NCBI GenBank assembly: GCA_958295665.1 | Contig: OY282558.1 | Location: 44,144,389-44,208,388, forward strand | Direction: 5' to 3' | DNA from: Tipula vernalis | Taxonomy: Eukaryota; Arthropoda; Insecta; Diptera; Tipulidae | Length of the DNA stretch: 64,000 nt | Shown here: one piece after another, positions 1-13,049 of the stretch | Position numbering within the stretch: position 1 is the stretch's first letter | Layout: each line of letters opens with the position of its first letter | The notes under the pieces: model-generated | The model's input: only the letters and a program-made list of their open reading frames with translations | Told to the model about the DNA's origin: nothing | The model's database searches: none | Translations under genes and position numbers: made by a program

Positions 1-1758
1 AAATCGAGCTCAGGAATGTGTGATTCAGGTAACACAATGTTTGAATGATTTAAATCTGCGAATGAATTCAAGAAAATGTAATAGTATGGCATTTAGAACG
101 AATCAAAGAATTGATGTGCGAATCTATAATGAGATAATTGAGTATTCAAGATTGACTAGGTATTTGGGAATCTGAATCGACAATCGATTGAGTTTTAAAG
201 TGCACATGGAAAAATTAGCCGATAATTGTAAGATCAGATTAAATGTGATCAAAAGGGTGAGTAAACCAAAATGGGGGGCTCACCCTAGCGTGACTGATAT
301 GCTGCGAAAGGCGCTAGTGTCTTCCAAAATTGCGTATGGAATGAGTGTGTATGGTGACGGATCTAAGGTCGGGTTTGAAAAATTAATGAAAGTTGAGAAT
401 GCATATGCTAGAGTGGTATTGGGGGCGATTAATTCTACCCCAATACATACTCTATGGTCCGAATTGGGTGAATCACCTCTTAATTATAAGAGGGAATGGA
501 TCACCGTGTGAGAGACTGTGCGAATGTTGACCAAAGATAATATGTTAGTGAATGAGATAAAAGTAAGATTGGAAGGAGGAACGGATTACCAAAAAACGCA
601 ACGGTCGAAAATAATGGCGGAAAATATGAATATATTTTCCAAAATTAGACAAGTGGGTCCAAAAGTTCCTCCCGAAAATCTTGCTGTGTGTTTGAATTTT
701 GGAGGCATAACAAAAGCGATGATGAATGAGTTATCGGTTAAGAGAGAATTTCGAAGAATGCAACTGAATTATTTTGCACATGTGGAAGTATATACTGATG
801 CTAGTGTTAATGAGGATCGAGTGGGTGTAAGAATTTACATTCCGGCAATGAAAAAAGAGAAAATGTTAAGATTGAATGGTAGCATCTGTATAATGAATGC
901 AGAATTGATTGGAATTATGGAAGGAATCAAGTTGGCAATGAATGAAGGGAGGAGGAGAGTATTTCTATTCTCCGATTCCTTGAGTGGTTAAGAACTAATA
1001 AAACAGGGAGGGGGTACTCAGGGCAGTGTCTTTGTAGAAATGATGTATGAGTATACCTTCAATCTTGTGGGAGTGAGGTGATTCTACAATGGATACCTTC
1101 ACACCTACAGATTGATGGTAATGACAGAGCCGATATGCTTGCCAAAAGGGGTTGTATGCTTGAGAGGATAACAGATTATGAATTCATGGATGCAAGAGAT
1201 GTACTTCGGATGTTTCAGAAGAATCGGTGGAGAAAATGGGAGAATTAATTTATGGAAAAGAGTAGAGTAAAAGGAAAGAAGTACTTTGAATGGTGTAGTG
1301 CTCCTTTGAGGAAATCATTTTTTAAGGAAATCAAAGGAGACACTACAATGATACGAACGATGGAACGGATGAAATTGAATCATGGTAATTGGAAAGAATG
1401 CTTAAAGAAACGTCATTTGAGTGAGGATGATTTATATGAAAGCTGTTTGATTGTGGAGAACATCGAACATTTAATTCTAAAATGTTCCAAATTTAGCCAA
1501 AATAGAGGAATGTTCGATGTCCTTATGAATTCAAGAAACTTGAATGAATTATTACGAATGGGGAAAAATGAATACAAGATAATGTATGAATTTATCAAAC
1601 TGAGTGGTATAACGGTATGAAAGTGGATCACTGAATGAAAGTTGAGTGAAAGGAAGAAAAAAAAATTGTAAAAAATTAAAAAATTGTAAATTTTGAAATC
1701 GGGCCAGAAGGCTCCTTTTTTGGAGCCAGTGCCATAATAAATACAAAAAAAAAAAAAA
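1..1758 (+). pseudogene. Degenerate RNase H-bearing LINE (non-LTR retrotransposon), 3' part
   Basis: This is the 3' part of a dead non-LTR retrotransposon. Reading frame 2 from the window edge carries the end of the reverse transcriptase, including the YLGI-x-ID thumb motif at about 160-185, then an RNase H domain with YTDAS (about 790), NAEL (about 897), FSDS (about 969) and, in another frame, NDRADMLAK (about 1118-1145). A Cys/His-containing tail with ENIEHLILKC follows up to the stop at 1618-1620. Lesions seen: in-frame stops at about 173, 509, 989 and 1246, and a frameshift between about 991 and 1078. The 3' UTR ends in a 14-nt A run (1745-1758), the probable retrotransposon tail. The 5' end lies outside the window. 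The RNase H domain suggests the I/R1-like group of LINEs; the exact clade is not resolved. Confidence 0.85.
1710..1727 (+). other. Hairpin in LINE 3' UTR
   Basis: GGCTCC and GGAGCC form a perfect 6-bp stem around a six-T loop, 17 bp before the poly-A tail of the LINE. LINE reverse transcriptases of several families recognise a 3' stem-loop; that role here is inference. Confidence 0.5.
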
Positions 1759-4182
1759 GACTACATCATTGCCTACATCAATTGAAAGGAATGAAACAAA
1801 TTTGAAAAGTTTCATTTTCATACAGAACTCTAGCCTTATACGTACATACTAATTCATTATTCAAATTTTATTAATCATGTACTCGTACATAAAATATTAA
1901 AGCGATTTATTTAAATTTATAATTGGAATTTTTGGTAGTTTATTCGCAAGTATCGTTAAATTTTGGTGCTGTGAAAGTTCAAATATTCCTTCGTTTAAAA
2001 TAAATTCTTGTATGCTCTCTAGTTCCTCAATGTTTCACTAATCAACTATAGTGTCCACTGATCATCAAGTATTTTTATAAATCCGTAAAGGTACCACTAG
2101 TTGACAAAGTATGCTGCAATTTTTTTTCGGGCGCGTTTAGCAATGTTATTTATTGGTTAAAACAGGCCCTTTTTCCAATAATTATGGAGTTTCCGACTTT
2201 TTCAGGCTCTAAGTTGTTTCCTCGTTTTATAATAGTATACACTACTCAGTACTCACACACCAAAACCGAACTGTATAAAATTAACAGAAACAATTGTTAT
2301 ATATGAGCTTAAAACTATTAAACAGATTTAAATGTTTAATAAAAATAATTCAAGATCTAAAGCTGTTTTCAGCTGAGATCAAACTGGTCTGAGCTTTCTG
2401 AAATAAGAAACAGATTGCAGATTTGTCGATCGAAAATAATTATTCCTTTAATACAATTATTTAGCTTCGTCCTGAAAATGATTGAGCGTTTTAAGTAACT
2501 CGAAGTAAGCTAAACTAAAATTGGTGTGGAAAACGGAATATTTAATGTATAATCAATCTGAAACCATATAAGAAGCAGCATTAAAATTGGTCGATCTGAG
2601 CGATTAAAAAACATCTTTTTATTACTCAGATCGATTAGATCGAAAATAACAAAACAGAGCTTACATACCCCCATAATTGAATTTCTGATACTTAAAAAGC
2701 TCCTAAAATCTACATTAATGACATAAACTACTTGACTGCAGTAGTTAATGTAGTTTTTTGAAAACTTTACATCATTTTTATACTCAGACCTATCGAACCG
2801 TGCTTATTCGATGTATTGAAGAGGTGAAACGTGAAAATTAGCGGTATCCAGCCAAACGAATGATTTACACCCAGTGCTTTTTGTGGTTATCGGAATATGT
2901 TATTATCAATTAATTAAATATTTGGTCAGCTGTGAAAATAAATAAGTATAGTATAAGCATAATTAAAGCACAATAACCGTTAAGTAAGTACATATAACAA
3001 TAAAATCACATCGACTGTAAATTTTGAAGAGCCGATTGAAAAATTCTGTCCTATAGATCAAAGCGAAAATATAGGAAATAAAATTCTTCTACATATTTTG
3101 CTGTGGTTTACGTCGACGATACGAGTAAAAAGATGAAAAGTTCAAACCGATACCTTAAAGCACACAACTACTATGTCCACTTTTTTAGTTTGTGGTAATA
3201 CAAAATAAAGACGTCAGAAAGGTATTCTTTATCGTTCAGTTCTCTGGTACCACAGTTTTTTAAAATACTATTTCCAAGGGATATTTCACTCAATGGAAAA
3301 TTTAAAAGCACTTTGAATGAAAGTTCAAAATATTTTTGAATTTGGAGAAATTGAGCACATTCAGGCAAGCATGTTGGCAACATGTTGGGAGACCTGAATG
3401 CCCCCATTGTTATGGAAATTCAAAATATGGAGACATAGCATTTGTGCGCTTTAAGGTATCGAAATGATACTCAAATATTTTCAGCGACAAATCTTACAGT
3501 ATCCTTCGATACATTGCAACCTATATGCACAAAAAATTAGAAAAAGTTGTAAATCATACAAGTAACGCTACCTATTGAGGTAACATTGTAATTGTGCGTG
3601 ATTCCTCTATTTATATATACTCAAAGGTAGTGTTAACCTCGTTCATGGAAACAAGATGTATTCCGAATAAAACCATTATTACTATTCACTGAGCACTCAA
3701 AGAGACCTAACTCAAAAAATTTGGGTATCCATAATTTTTGTAGCGCGACAGCTCTGTTCAGAATGTTTTTCTTCGTAGTTTGATCAATTATGCAGCTGTT
3801 ATTGTGTGAAGTTGGGTTTTGGGTTCTTCATACTTGATATTCATTAGGCTATTCTTTTGAGATAAGATAAGATTAAGATTATTAATATGAAGTTGAAAAA
3901 AAATCAGTTTCAGATTTGAATAACGAAATTCTTACCGAAATTAAAACCTATTCGCAACCAAAAAAAAGTTGATGAAACGTTATTCACTTGAAAAATCCCT
4001 TTTTTATAAAAGGAAATATCAAAAAGCTCTCCAACAAATTAGGATTTAAAAAAATATAAATTCGAGCTAAAGAGCTGTCAAAATTCAAAAAGTCTGTATC
4101 ATGGCTCAATAAATTTAAAGAACACTCTCAAATATAGAAAGGATCGGATCACTAAACCACTTAAGCCAAGATCCAAAGCAAT
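1759..4182. other. AT-rich stretch, no gene seen
   Basis: No coding signal or element boundary was recognised. Short inverted repeats occur (for example around 2710-2755, CTACATTAA against TTAATGTAG), but none has a clear meaning. Confidence 0.6.
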
Positions 4183-4884
4183 TTTCAAAAATGATTTTAG
4201 GTAGTAAGCAAAGACAGTGGCCCATAGAGCAGAAGTATTTACAATTGAATTTGCTTTCAACATCATCTCAATTTCATTCAAAAGCTCTAATAAAAAATTT
4301 AAAACCAGGAATAAATGAAGTGATTTTGAGGAAATGGGCCTTAATTGAAAGTATATCGTACTAATGTTTGAAGAGATCCAAATTAAGCTGGACTTAGAGT
4401 GTCATAGAACGTCGGATATTGTTGATTTTTATTTCCAAATTAACTTTGAAAAAAGCTCAGCGTTAGCTAAATACTTAACCGTATTTATATACTTCGTGGG
4501 CTAATACATCCTATTAAATATGTAAATTCTTAACGACACGATCAATATTTCACAAAATTTGGGTTTGACGTTATGTGCTGTTGTTTGTGTTTTATTAAAT
4601 GTTTCAAAAGATGCAGCTTATTTCTAACACAATTCTAAACATCTTATTAAACCTTTAAGAAACTATTTAAAAGAATATAATTTAAAAACACCTGATGGAG
4701 AACAGCATGTTGGAGAGTTTTAGAAGAATTCTATAATTGCGAAGTAGACGGTAATACTAAAATGTGTCCAAAATTAGCCTCGAGACATATTTACCCGAAT
4801 GATTTTGAAAAAATGAGAGTCAAACACGGATTACCAATATTTAGTCGCAGTGCTGTTGTTAAATTCAGAAATAAAAATAACTAG
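4183..4884 (+). pseudogene. P-element/THAP9-like transposase relic
   Basis: Two blocks resemble the P-element family transposase. The first, at about 4183-4350, reads as a helix-rich segment beginning KMILGSKQRQW, as found after the N-terminal region of this family. The second, from 4640, starts HLIKPLRNYLKEYNLKTPDG, matching the family's conserved HLIKN-R-N-L motif in the GTP-binding/catalytic region. After a frame change it continues with CPKLASRHIYPNDFEKMRV and an FSRSA-type motif, and stops at 4882-4884. The region between the blocks is too degraded to read, and stops and frameshifts rule out a working enzyme. No terminal repeats or target duplication were found, so the element's limits are unknown. 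The match is from recognising motifs, without a search. Confidence 0.6.
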
Positions 4885-7357
4885 ACCGCTCCATTTTCAC
4901 GGCATTGTTGGCCAGTGATGGCCTTGCCACTGTTAAAACGCAATCCCCCTATTCTGTCATATGCTAAGTATGTTTTACTACTGTAACTACTGAAAATGCA
5001 TTTTAAACAAATAAAATTCAAAAATCGGTCGACTTGAAACCTTATCACTCGACTATATTAGATGATATTGTTCGCATTCTAAAAGACAAAACTAAGGACA
5101 GTTTGAACAACGTTCAAATTATGGTAAAAGAAGCGACGCAGCGATATCGAGTTCTGTCGTGCCTTGAAATTTGGCTGAACCGTTTGCACGAGTCAAAGAA
5201 CACACAACAAATATATTTCAATATATTAACATGAATTAGCTCAGTGATGACTATAATCCGGACTAGAATATGCTACATAAGTCGTTTGATTCTAGTAAAA
5301 TCTCATTAAATTTAAGCAGAATGAAGGATGCAATTTTAGGTGGACCGAAGCATAGAATAGATACAACACCTGTTCAGTTTAGCAAATCATCGGTTTTATG
5401 TTCAACAAAAATTGATGACATCGAATGCATAGTAAATGAAATGAAATTAAAATGAATGGTGAGGCCATTGATAAACCGTCGCCGATCAAAAATTCACACG
5501 ATTTCTTTTGGGATAGAATCTTTGCGCCAGTTTTTGTAACTTGTTATTCCAGTAATCGTTTTGTTGCCAATTTTTTAGTATTATTTATTGAGACAAGCTT
5601 AAGCGACCACAGAGTTTAAAACAAGTTTGCAATGAAAATGGAGAAATGAGGGAAAAAAATGTTTGTAATCAAATGCATGAAACAAGCAACGTTGGACGCG
5701 GCATCCTAACATTATTTGTTACAAAAATTTTGAAGCCCATATTTTGCCACCTCTTGTGAAATTCCATTAAGTAACACCACTTAAATTATTTGATTTTAAA
5801 TTGTTTTGTAGTTTATTTGTTTTTATCGAATTACCCAGTGTTTGAGTTTAGGACAATCTTCAAAGATTAGGGATCTTAGGAATTTTACAACAATTTGAAA
5901 TAAATAAAACCAGCTACAATCTAGGCTAAAAAATCGAACTAGCTTTTGAAATAAATAAACATGAACGTATTTTTTTTGCTATTTTTCCATTATTTTCAGT
6001 TTAACTGCAATTTTCGTTTTTTCGAGTTAATTAAGTACTACATCATACGCCAAAGCGTAACGATACGTAATATTTTTTTCGCAGAATCTATCTTTGAAGG
6101 GGTCAATATTTTCCATTCAGGGTGGGGAAACCTTGTATTACTTCGGTATATTTATATAACATTCATTGAATTATAGTATAAGTACTAAAGACGATTTATA
6201 TTGACAACATTTTGCTTAAAATGATAAAAGAAAATTATTTTTTCATTTTACTACTATTTTGTATGGTTACGATTGCATAACGATAAAAATTAAAACGTTA
6301 TTATATTCAATTTTCACAAGTTCTATTTTTAGGAATAAAAAAAATTATAAAAAAAAGTTTGATTAATATGTAGGTATTATAATTTTCGTAAACTTTTCTT
6401 TTTTTATGGTATTTATACCGTGATGCAAGATGTCAAATGAAATGTAAACTTTGAATAAGAAAAAAATGATATAATTAGAATTTTGTTTATTTATACTTGG
6501 GTAAGTACTCGTTTTTAAAATTATAGTTGTTAAATTGTTTTTAAGAATTCTTATTTGTATGAAGACGTATAATAATGTATTATTATATACGTTATAATTG
6601 GGTTAAATGGAAAAATCTCCAATCATTGAACTAAAACTACGATGTAGATTACTATGCCCTCATGTTCAACGTTTTTATTTGCGTATCAACATCCGACTAT
6701 ACTTGGACATTCTTTTTGGTTCTTTTTTGCTTCAACAGACATCTTCAAAAAAAGATTTCTAAACTTAAACCAATGTTTAAAGAATTACTCAAAATTAATT
6801 CAAAATTATTAGCCCAGAAAATATCAAATAGCACTATGAATTCTTCAATTGAGATCACTTTCAGCAGCGTCCAGGTCGTAGCCAATGAAACACAAGAGGA
6901 TCAAGAACATAGAATCAAACATGCAAGAGCAACCGCATTTATGAAAGGAATGGCATTTAGCACAAAGCAAACCTTTACGAACATGCAGAATCGGCGACTA
7001 TAAATTAACTTAAATGAAATCGATTTAAAATTCTCGAGTTAGAGTCGCCCAGATAAATACGAACAAAGCCCCTGAAAAAATCCGCAAGTAAACCGTTTGA
7101 TCAAGTTCTCTATATAAAAAAAAAATGGCCTACCAGACTCATTGGGCGACACTTTCCCCACACAAAGTATCGTCTAACGAAAATTTATTAATACTTTGCC
7201 AAACCTACCATTTACATTTTACAAACATTTTATATTATTTTGAGCGTTGGAAGTCCTTATTAACTAATGTTACGGGTTTTCCAAAATATGGACCCCAATA
7301 TCACTATTTTGTTACGAACAATATAAATCTTCTATCCCCAGATTCGCCGTCAATCAG
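4885..7357. other. AT-rich stretch, no recognised gene
   Basis: Short open frames occur at 5034-5234 (starts from a non-ATG codon), 5270-5455 and 6662-7003 (ATG start, 113 residues, hydrophobic N-terminus followed by a Lys/Gln-rich segment). None matches a family known to me. The first two directly follow the P-like relic and could be its worn 3' part. Confidence 0.4.
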
Positions 7358-7806
7358 TAAAGGTCGAGTTACAATGAATCCGTCTCGTTTCGTTCCGTCG
7401 TTCTCCATCTCGTCTTTTCCGCTTGTTGGTTACATTGCATCCGTTCCGTCTGTTTAAACTGACATTTGAAAAACATATAAAAAAATAAAATGGAAGACTA
7501 CGAGACTCTAACATCTTTAGAAATGCTCTTTGATTTATACGTTTTGTATAAACAATATTATAGAATTTATTCCTACTTCTCACGTTATGTCAAAAAAAAA
7601 ACAAATTAATTTGATTTGTTTGGTTAAGATGTTCCGTCTTTCCGTAAATTCTAAACTTTTTGAAAAAACGGATGAGCTCGTCCGTCTCTTTCCAGTTTAT
7701 TATAACTAACCATTCCGCTTCTTCATACAAAATGTACAGTTTCTAAAACTAATTTGGACGGAGAAGCGGAACGGAATGGGATGGATCCATTGTAACTCGA
7801 CCTTAA
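7358..7806. mobile_element. MITE with TAA target duplication (PIF/Harbinger-like)
   Basis: A 443-bp element (7361-7803) has terminal inverted repeats AGGTCGAGTTACAATG at the left and the exact complement at the right (about 7788-7803). It is flanked on both sides by TAA (7358-7360 and 7804-7806). A 3-bp TWA duplication is typical of the PIF/Harbinger superfamily, which is why I assign it there. The inside is rich in GTTCCGTC-type motifs in both orientations and has no transposase. Confidence 0.7.
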
Positions 7807-10045
7807 CTATAAGAAAATCTACCTAGGCCTACTTGGATTTTTACAATTTAATGATGTCAACATTATTTTGAACTAAGTAGGTAAGAGTAGGGTTGCCAGA
7901 CTGCGGTCTAATAAATCCGATTTAACTAAACTCGATCAGGTATTCACAAGCGTATTTTGTTGAAAAAAAATTAATTTGAATTATTTAGAATTTCATTGTT
8001 TTCCAAGAAAACTGCCAATTTAAATTTAATTCATTTTGAAAAATAGCCAACTATTTGAAATACATTTTGATATGGTAAAACATTTAGTACTAAGCGTATT
8101 TTGAATAGCCAACCTCCCGGCGCAAAAATGTATACATCAAAAAAGTATTTCGTTTACGAACAGTTTACGAAAGGTTCTTATTACATCACACTACTACATT
8201 TACATTCTCTATACACGGTGCTGTCAATTATATCTTGCGCCTTTGTTTTATTTTCAATTTTTTTTTTGTACAAATTAAATTAAAGTTGTCGTACTGTGAA
8301 AATATAAAAACTTCTGATAATTATTGTTAGTTTTTTGTGGCATTCAAGAGCAGCACTATATCCATAATATCGTATAAAATCATTATAATGAATATTTTAA
8401 GAGGTATTTAATTAATACTCGAAGTAATTCATCTATGATTGAAACATTTTATTTCATTTCAGAAAAAGATTAATTAACAAATTTGGCACGTTGTATCTTG
8501 TGTTGCGGCTCATTTGAAGAAAAATACAAATAAAAGAAAAGATTGATCTAAAAAAATTGTTTTATTCTAATTAAATGGGGCAATTCGCACTAAACCGTTC
8601 GTCAATGTTTCGCTTAAGCAGTTCGTAAACATTACGTTTAAGCGTACACGTTATGAACACTTTTATACATACTAATACATAAACAAGTCTTCGCAAATTT
8701 GTTTCACTTCTCATGTGACAAAAGTACACATTACGTACTATATTCGTACTGTTTTAGTGTAACGTTAACGAACACCTTAGTATAGCAAAGTCTTCGTAAA
8801 CCGTATACGTTTATGATACACCTGGTCTGGAGGGCAATTTGATTTAATTGACAAAAGCCAATCTTTCGAAATAAAATATAAATTTATTATGTATTATGAC
8901 TCTGGTGGCAGATATCATAACCAAGAATTAGAATTATGTTTAAATAAGCCCACTTTTTTTGGGTTAATGTTATTCTTGCGGCGAAATACGCTAATTATTA
9001 CAAATAATTCGAATAAGGTTTAAATAAATCAAATGTTTCCTTTGATTTATTTAATTTCAGTGCTGGTTTATTCAAAAAAATTGTTGTAAATTTGTCAAAG
9101 AATAAGGTACACAAGACCGATAACTACAAGCGACGACTTCAAATTACATTTGTCTATCGATGATATCTCCTTAGTAAGCACAACAAGAGTGTAAGCGAAA
9201 ATATCATAACAAACAACATTACCTTAAAAATCGTCTCGCTAGCTCAATTAAATATTTTATTTAAAACGAATTAAAATGAATTAAAAAATAATAATTTAAA
9301 TTAAATTTGGCGCTTATAGCGCCAGGCGTTAAGTTGTTTGTTGTCATTAGCGTTAAGTTGTTTGCTATTGAGGGAACGAAAACTTAGGATATGAAAAAAG
9401 GGTGTATCCTAAAAAGTTTTACTTCAAAATTGACACCCAAAAATATGCACCTACCAACATAACGACCCACAAATCGGTTAGACAGAATTAGAAATAGATT
9501 CTAGAAAAAATTCGGAGATAATGTAATCGTCGCTAACGACATTAGTACTGTTCTAATAAGGCAGCTGAACTTTCTACAAAGCGTAAGCAAATTAATTAAA
9601 ATTAACCAATATATAATCAAATTAATTCCATATGTTATTGAAGGTGACCATTTAGAAGTTATTTCTGTGCTAGGCCTTACAGAATCGCAATATCGCATTT
9701 GCAATATCGAAGTAATGAAATATCTATGTAAAGAGGAATTAACTATTTTGCGGAATGTTAACAATTGACTGGTATTAAAGAAAATTCTTTATAGAATACT
9801 TTAATTAATTTTCATGTGGCATGTTTCAATTTTAGCGTCATTTGTATGCACGATCTACTACTGGAAGGGGTTTGCCACTACAACCTTCTTTTAATCCTTA
9901 ACATTTTTGTTTTGGAAAAACATTATTTTACAATTGAGCAATTAAACAAAAGGATCATTTGCCACTCAAAAACCTCCCCTATTTAATACTGATTGTCTCA
10001 AAAAAAAAAAAAATAATTAAACTATCAGCACCTGAAATGAAGGTA
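7807..10045. other. AT-rich stretch with small repeats, no gene
   Basis: At 9307-9323 TGGCGC and GCGCCA form a short hairpin, followed by two direct copies of GCGTTAAGTTGTTTG within 50 bp. At about 7890 a TAGGGTTGCCAGAC motif resembles a hAT terminus, but no matching partner was found. Confidence 0.5.
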
Positions 10046-11109
10046 ATTGTAACTAGGGCATCCAATTCCGGAATTCCGGGTCATATTTTGATTTTCTATT
10101 TTTCTATTTTTCACACTAATTTTAGTAATTTTAACATAATTTTATGTATTGCAATTATGGTCTTTCTTGTACTAAAAAAACCTTAATACAGGGAAACTTT
10201 TCAAAAGTCACTATTCTAGGGACCCAGAATGGATGGAAAATTTTCTTCAATTGTAACAAAAAATTATACGTAATTTTTCAGAGACAGACAAAAAGTTGTC
10301 AATTTAGGAAGCTGGTCAAAATTGAGAGGTGGCTACTTTTGGAAGTTTTAGAGTATTTTGCTTTTGCGTTCACCATGACATGACTCCTAAATGCTAGTGA
10401 CAATTACGTTCTATATTTACATATTTAATTTTATCCATCTCTAAAATACGGATGCCAAATACGTTTTGTGTTATTTCTTTGTTTTTAAACTGAAAAAAAT
10501 GTACTTAGTACATAATAACTAAAGAGCCCCATAACATAGCCTGGTTTCGGACTCAAACAAACAAATTCAGAAACTTTCTCGTCGTCCAATTTCAGTTATA
10601 AATTTGATGAGAGCAATTCAAGCTCGGACGTCGATGATTTAATTGATGAATTCAATAATCTTGTCTCTTGGACCAGAATGCTCTTTGGGGAACTTTGTTT
10701 CAAAAACGAAAAAAATAAACATAAGCTTAAATATATATACTGGTAGAGATGAAAATTGTATCTACAAAATTCCTTAAAATCATTTTATTGATTTATCGCT
10801 ATTACTAGTTGTGAACTACTTTATCGTAATTGCGTATTTGTAATTAAATTTGTGACAGCAAAACTTTCAAAATTGAAAAAATATTTAATTTTGTATTGAC
10901 AAATTTCCTCGTTTTTCTAGCTTTCTGACAAAAATCAAAAACATAATATACCACACGTCTTTAAGAGATTTGTTGCGTTTTGTAAAATTTTGATTTTTAA
11001 TCCTTAATCAGAGATTATTTAAAAAAAAACAATTCCGGAATCGAGATCATTCAAATTCGAAAATTCCGGAATTACTTTCTGACCAAAAATTGGATGCCCT
11101 AATTGTAAC
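10046..11109. mobile_element. Non-autonomous hAT-like element, perfect 8-bp TSD
   Basis: A 1048-bp element (10054-11101) begins TAGGGCATCCAATT and ends with its exact complement. The 8-bp target duplication ATTGTAAC is perfect (10046-10053 and 11102-11109). An 8-bp duplication with a short TIR beginning TAGGG is typical of hAT transposons. Subterminal CCGGAATT motifs are present at both ends (about 10067 and about 11064) and could be transposase-binding sites. The internal short frames show no hAT transposase motifs. Confidence 0.85.
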
Positions 11110-11720
11110 CCATCGTACCAATATTTTCAAAAGAGTGGAAGTTATTTAGACTTTAAAGGGAAATTGTCTTCTTAGCCCACAGGAAGATATTCCATTCCAA
11201 TGCTTTTAGTTTTATGCAAATATAATAGAAAAGATACGACTAATAGTCAATATAATCACAACACCAAATTTATAAAAAGTGTTCATTTATTTCCAACTAT
11301 ATACGGTAATTATATTAAAGACAATGAATGCTTTCAGGTCTCATAACATATTGGCTTTGAAAATTTACTGATAGAAAAAAAGATTAGATTAGAACCTCTT
11401 GAACATAAAAACTACCACACAAAAACGATGTACGGCAAATAAAATTCTTTAAGCTGAGATAAGCACTTCTAGCACTTCTAGCAGTCATTTAACCTTTCCA
11501 GACTGGAAAGTTGTATGGAAGTTTGGATTTATGCAGTGTGATATGGGAAATTTCATTCGTCCAATACACCTTGACATCAATATTCTTAAATCCTTTGTTT
11601 ATATTTGAATAAAATCCAGACTGCCAGGCATCATTCTTGTCTGGCAAGGTTGAATACTATCAACATAAAATGTCTTTCAGTTCTATTTTGACATTCTCCT
11701 TCTCGCTTAGATAGGATCTA
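11110..11720. other. Intergenic stretch, no gene
   Basis: Nothing recognised beyond a tandem AGCACTTCT pair at about 11464-11482. Confidence 0.5.
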
Positions 11721-13049
11721 GGTAGGAATAGTGTGACCAGATGTCCTGGTTTCTCTGGAGATGTCGTGGATTTTCAATTTTCTGTGGGCATCCAGGGAAA
11801 TATTCTACATTGTCCTGGTTTTTAGATAATATTCATTCAGATCGCTAAACTTATTAGCGGCGCATGCAAACTTCACGAGGGACCAGCAAAACAATAATTA
11901 CAACAAAATTTTAGTTCGAACTTCAGGACGTGATTTAATATATTTAAGGTTAGGAACTATTAAATACAATGACGAATGTGTGTATTCCATTCGGTGCCGG
12001 GGGAGGGGGGGGTTAGCTGTGTAAGAAAAACCAAAATTGGTAAATCTAATTTTTGATTTATGGTATCGATCATAATACCAATAGTATGAGTAGTGTTCCA
12101 AAATATTTCTTGCGGTTGGGTCACGTTTTATTTTAAAAATTCTGATCCCCTACCTTATAGCAGAACATTTTTTCAGGCCATGAAATAATAGGTTTTATAA
12201 TAGGAACTATTTATAGAATTTACAAAATATCGCAGATAATAAATTTCACTAAAATCCTTCAACAAACGCGTCACCTAGTTCCATTTGAAGCTGGAGAAGT
12301 AGTACACTACCTGGATTGGTTTTCTATTAAAAAAAAAAAAAAAAAATTGGGGAAACAATGTTTCTGATAAATGGCATCAACCAAAATATCATTAGTGGTG
12401 TTCCGCAATATTTATTGAATTTGGCTCTAATTTTATTTAACAAATGCGACCCCAAATAAAGTGACCAAAGAAATTTTCAGGGCGTCAATAATTCGGTTTT
12501 ATATTAGGTTTTATTAAAATTTCACTAAAATCCATTGACAAACGTGCTCCATTTGGTGCTGGAACCTGGGAATGTTGTAAGGGCCTGGAGTGGTTATGCG
12601 AAAGTAAAAAACAAATTTTTCTTTAGCAAATCTAATTTCCCCAAATTCTTTTCTCATTTTAGTGTCTTGTAATAATTATTTAATTCTGGCCATGTTTCAT
12701 TTAAGAAACTCTATCCCTGACCTAAATGGAACTGCTGTGATTATGCACAAAGTCCATTGAAATTTATTTTCTGACTTAACCAATTTACAATTTGATGATC
12801 AATGAATTAGTTGTAACACCTCAAAATTATTAATCAAGTTAGCGAGTTAAAAACTTTTCTAGAAGAAATTTCACCAAGTGCATGCTTTGTAACCAGTTGT
12901 CGTTACCAAACCCATTTTATATAGTAATATTTTAAAAATAAAATGAAAACATATTTCGAGATTTAATAACTGTCCTGCTTTTTTTAAGGCGATTTTTCCA
13001 GACTTCGTCCAGCTTTAGTCATTTATCACCTGGTCACCCTAGGTACCTA
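11721..13049. mobile_element. hAT-like element with internal tandem repeats
   Basis: Termini TAGTGTGACCAG (11729) and CTGGTCACCCTA (ending 13041) form an inverted repeat with one mismatch. The flanking 8-mers GGTAGGAA (11721-11728) and GGTACCTA (13042-13049) agree at 5 of 8 positions, which fits a worn hAT target duplication. Inside are about three diverged tandem copies of a unit near 285 bp; the recognisable phrase TTCCATTCGGTGCCGG recurs in altered form at about 11975, 12270 and 12545. No transposase is visible, so it is non-autonomous. Confidence 0.65.

Noticed and set aside
1413..1821. Minus-strand open frames over the LINE 3' end
   Set aside because: Antisense shadows of the LINE coding and UTR sequence.
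7888..7905. TAGGGTTGCCAGAC as a hAT terminus
   Set aside because: No complementary partner or duplication could be found nearby.
8101..8825. Possible inverted-repeat element with GTTTACGAA motifs at both sides
   Set aside because: The matches are short and scattered; no paired ends or target duplication.
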